From: Rhizophagus sp. LPA8_4_AMF
Lineage: Eukaryota; Glomeromycota; Glomeromycetes; Glomerales; Glomeraceae
DNA length: 36,521 nt
Assembly (NCBI GenBank): GCA_021464525.1
Contig: JADRCO010000352.1
Span: 1-36,521, forward strand
Reading direction: 5' to 3'
A program made the translations under genes and the position numbers. Position 1 is the first letter of the stretch. Each line of letters opens with the position of its first letter. This document shows positions 35,280-36,521 of the stretch, one piece after another. The notes under the pieces are model-generated. The model saw nothing but the letters and a program-made list of their open reading frames with translations. It searched no databases and was not told the DNA's origin.

Positions 35280-35287
35280 GAAATATG
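35280..35287. repeat. hAT target-site duplication, right copy
   Basis: GAAATATG, an exact match to 32522-32529. Confidence 0.95.
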
Positions 35288-35960
35288 ATATCTTCTCATT
35301 ATCTTTTAAGGAAAATCTGGTTGATATAATAATGATAATATTATGCATGTGATCAGCGGATGTTACTAGTCTTTGTTCAGTTAGAATTCAATATAATAAA
35401 TTTTCTGTTTAGGTAATTTTGGTCATTATATTAATATTTAATAAATTAAATATTTTTGTTATACTAATTTATATATTAAAAATATAAAAGTTCAGTATAT
35501 TTAAAAATAAATATTATAATATCAATTTATTATTTTAAAATATATTTATAATACCAAAACTATATTATTTTACAGAAACTTTAAATAAATGCGTCTACTG
35601 ATTCTACTCATAGATGTTATAATTGTTAGTGATCTACTATACTAAATAGTACTGATTGAAATTAAATTTAATTCTAGCTGGAATTAAGATGTATTGATTT
35701 ATTACAAATAATTACTGTAAATATAATTGATTTATAATTAACTTTATTATATATAATATCATAAAATTTATAATAAAATAGATATATAGTAATAAAATTA
35801 ATTATAAATAGGCTATAAAAAAAATCTATACTTAAAATATATTTAAAATACACTTAAATTTCTTTAAAATATACTTAGTTTTCTTATTTTATACTTAAAA
35901 TATACTGAAAATTGAATTTTTGCAAAATCAGTTTCTAAATTATAATTAATATATATTTAA
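35288..35960. other. AT-rich region
   Basis: About 670 AT-rich bases. The phrase ATACTTAAAATATA recurs in variant form several times at about 35826-35910. No gene is seen. Confidence 0.4.
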
Positions 35961-35964
35961 ATTA

Positions 35965-36065
35965 TAAGGTGAATTTATTCCTCATCCCAGATGAGTAATA
36001 TTATTACTTATCCCATCATGTGATAGATGATTATCTTTAATTGGCCAATTTTTTTAATTTAATTA
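35965..36065. repeat. Dispersed repeat copy B (GGTGAATTTA... AATTGGCC)
   Basis: The partner of the stretch at 29590-29690, with the same block order: ATAAGGTGAATTTA, CATCCC, TCATGTGAT, GATTAT, TTTAATTGGCCAATTTTT. Both lie in the transposon-rich right third of the window. Confidence 0.55.
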
Positions 36066-36189
36066 CCATTTTACAGTTAAAAAAAATTTTGTAATAAACC
36101 ATTTTTTTACAAAATTTATATGTTATTTTATTTCTTTAAAGTTCTTCAAAAAGAAGAATAAAATAGTTATTTAAATTTAAAATTTTACA

Positions 36190-36521
36190 ATTATTTATTT
36201 TTGACATAATTAGTAGTAATAATAATGATGTAAAAAAAGAGAATCCCAATAATAATGATAAAAAAATCATAGAATACTAAGAGATAAAGAAAAAGAAAGT
36301 GATTGATAATGAAAAGTAATAAAAGCATAAGATAAAAGAAATAAAAATGAAAGGAAAAGGAATCAAAAAATAAAATGAAAGAAAAAATGAATGAGAAGGA
36401 GAACGAAGAAAAGAAAATTGAAAATGAAAAGAGGAACAAAATGAAATGAAAGAAATGAAGGAAACGAAAATAAAATGAAGAAAATAAAAATAAAATGAAG
36501 AAAATAAAAATAAAATGAAGA
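36190..36521 (+). repeat. Polypurine tract ending in a 20-bp tandem repeat
   Basis: About 300 purine-rich bases. It ends with exact copies of the 20-bp unit GAAGAAAATAAAAATAAAAT at 36477-36496 and 36497-36516, and runs off the window end. The minus-strand open frame across it encodes only Phe/Ser/Ile-rich low-complexity sequence and is not a gene. Confidence 0.8.

Noticed and set aside
36191..36439. 82-codon minus-strand frame
   Set aside because: Complement of the terminal polypurine tract; low-complexity Phe/Ser.

Overview
This is a eukaryotic, very AT-rich window with intron-dense genes: short GT-AG introns of about 60-220 bp, A/T homopolymers and 3' acceptors preceded by T-runs. The protein families (an expanded zinc-ribbon tyrosine-kinase-like kinase, a ubiquitin-AN1 fusion, a Gbp2/Hrb1-type RNA-binding protein, Fur1-type uracil phosphoribosyltransferase) and the style of repeats point to an arbuscular mycorrhizal fungus of the Glomeromycotina, most like Rhizophagus. 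That assignment is inference from style and family content; no database search was possible.

Layout. Bases 1-1.5 kb hold a 78-bp tandem array, an AGCT-rich repeat and AT-rich spacer. Bases 1.5-10.6 kb hold a minus-strand kinase, a minus-strand ubiquitin-AN1 zinc-finger fusion, a minus-strand mitochondrial sulfide:quinone oxidoreductase, a plus-strand EI24/RRT8-like membrane protein and a minus-strand MPLKIP/TTDN1-like protein. From 10.9 to 29.2 kb every gene is on the plus strand: tRNA 2'-phosphotransferase with a huge Asn-rich repeat tail, a four-span membrane protein, an extended histone H2A, a small secreted protein, a DUF676-like serine hydrolase, a three-RRM SR-type protein with an 8-nt microexon, mitochondrial ribosomal protein uL29m, and uracil phosphoribosyltransferase. 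From 29.2 kb to the end is a repeat-rich region: a nested fold-back, two polypurine tracts, a broken element-like ORF on the minus strand, and a complete 2.75-kb hAT transposon (13-bp inverted ends, perfect 8-bp target duplication) whose transposase is broken only by a one-base shift in an A-run.

The genes are mostly housekeeping and do not form one pathway. Two divergent pairs share short promoters (sulfide:quinone oxidoreductase/EI24, about 0.3-0.4 kb; MPLKIP-like/tRNA 2'-phosphotransferase, about 0.3 kb). Several proteins act in RNA biology (tRNA 2'-phosphotransferase, the RRM protein and possibly the MPLKIP-like protein), but the clustering could be chance.

I re-derived the exon models by hand. 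All phases close for every multi-exon gene except the transposase. I did not find convincing evidence of an undescribed multi-gene system. The most unusual items are the ubiquitin-AN1 fusion with a divergent ubiquitin, the long-tailed H2A, the repeat-tailed tRNA 2'-phosphotransferase, the fungal MPLKIP-like protein and the near-intact hAT element. I saw no CRISPR array, rRNA or convincing tRNA.
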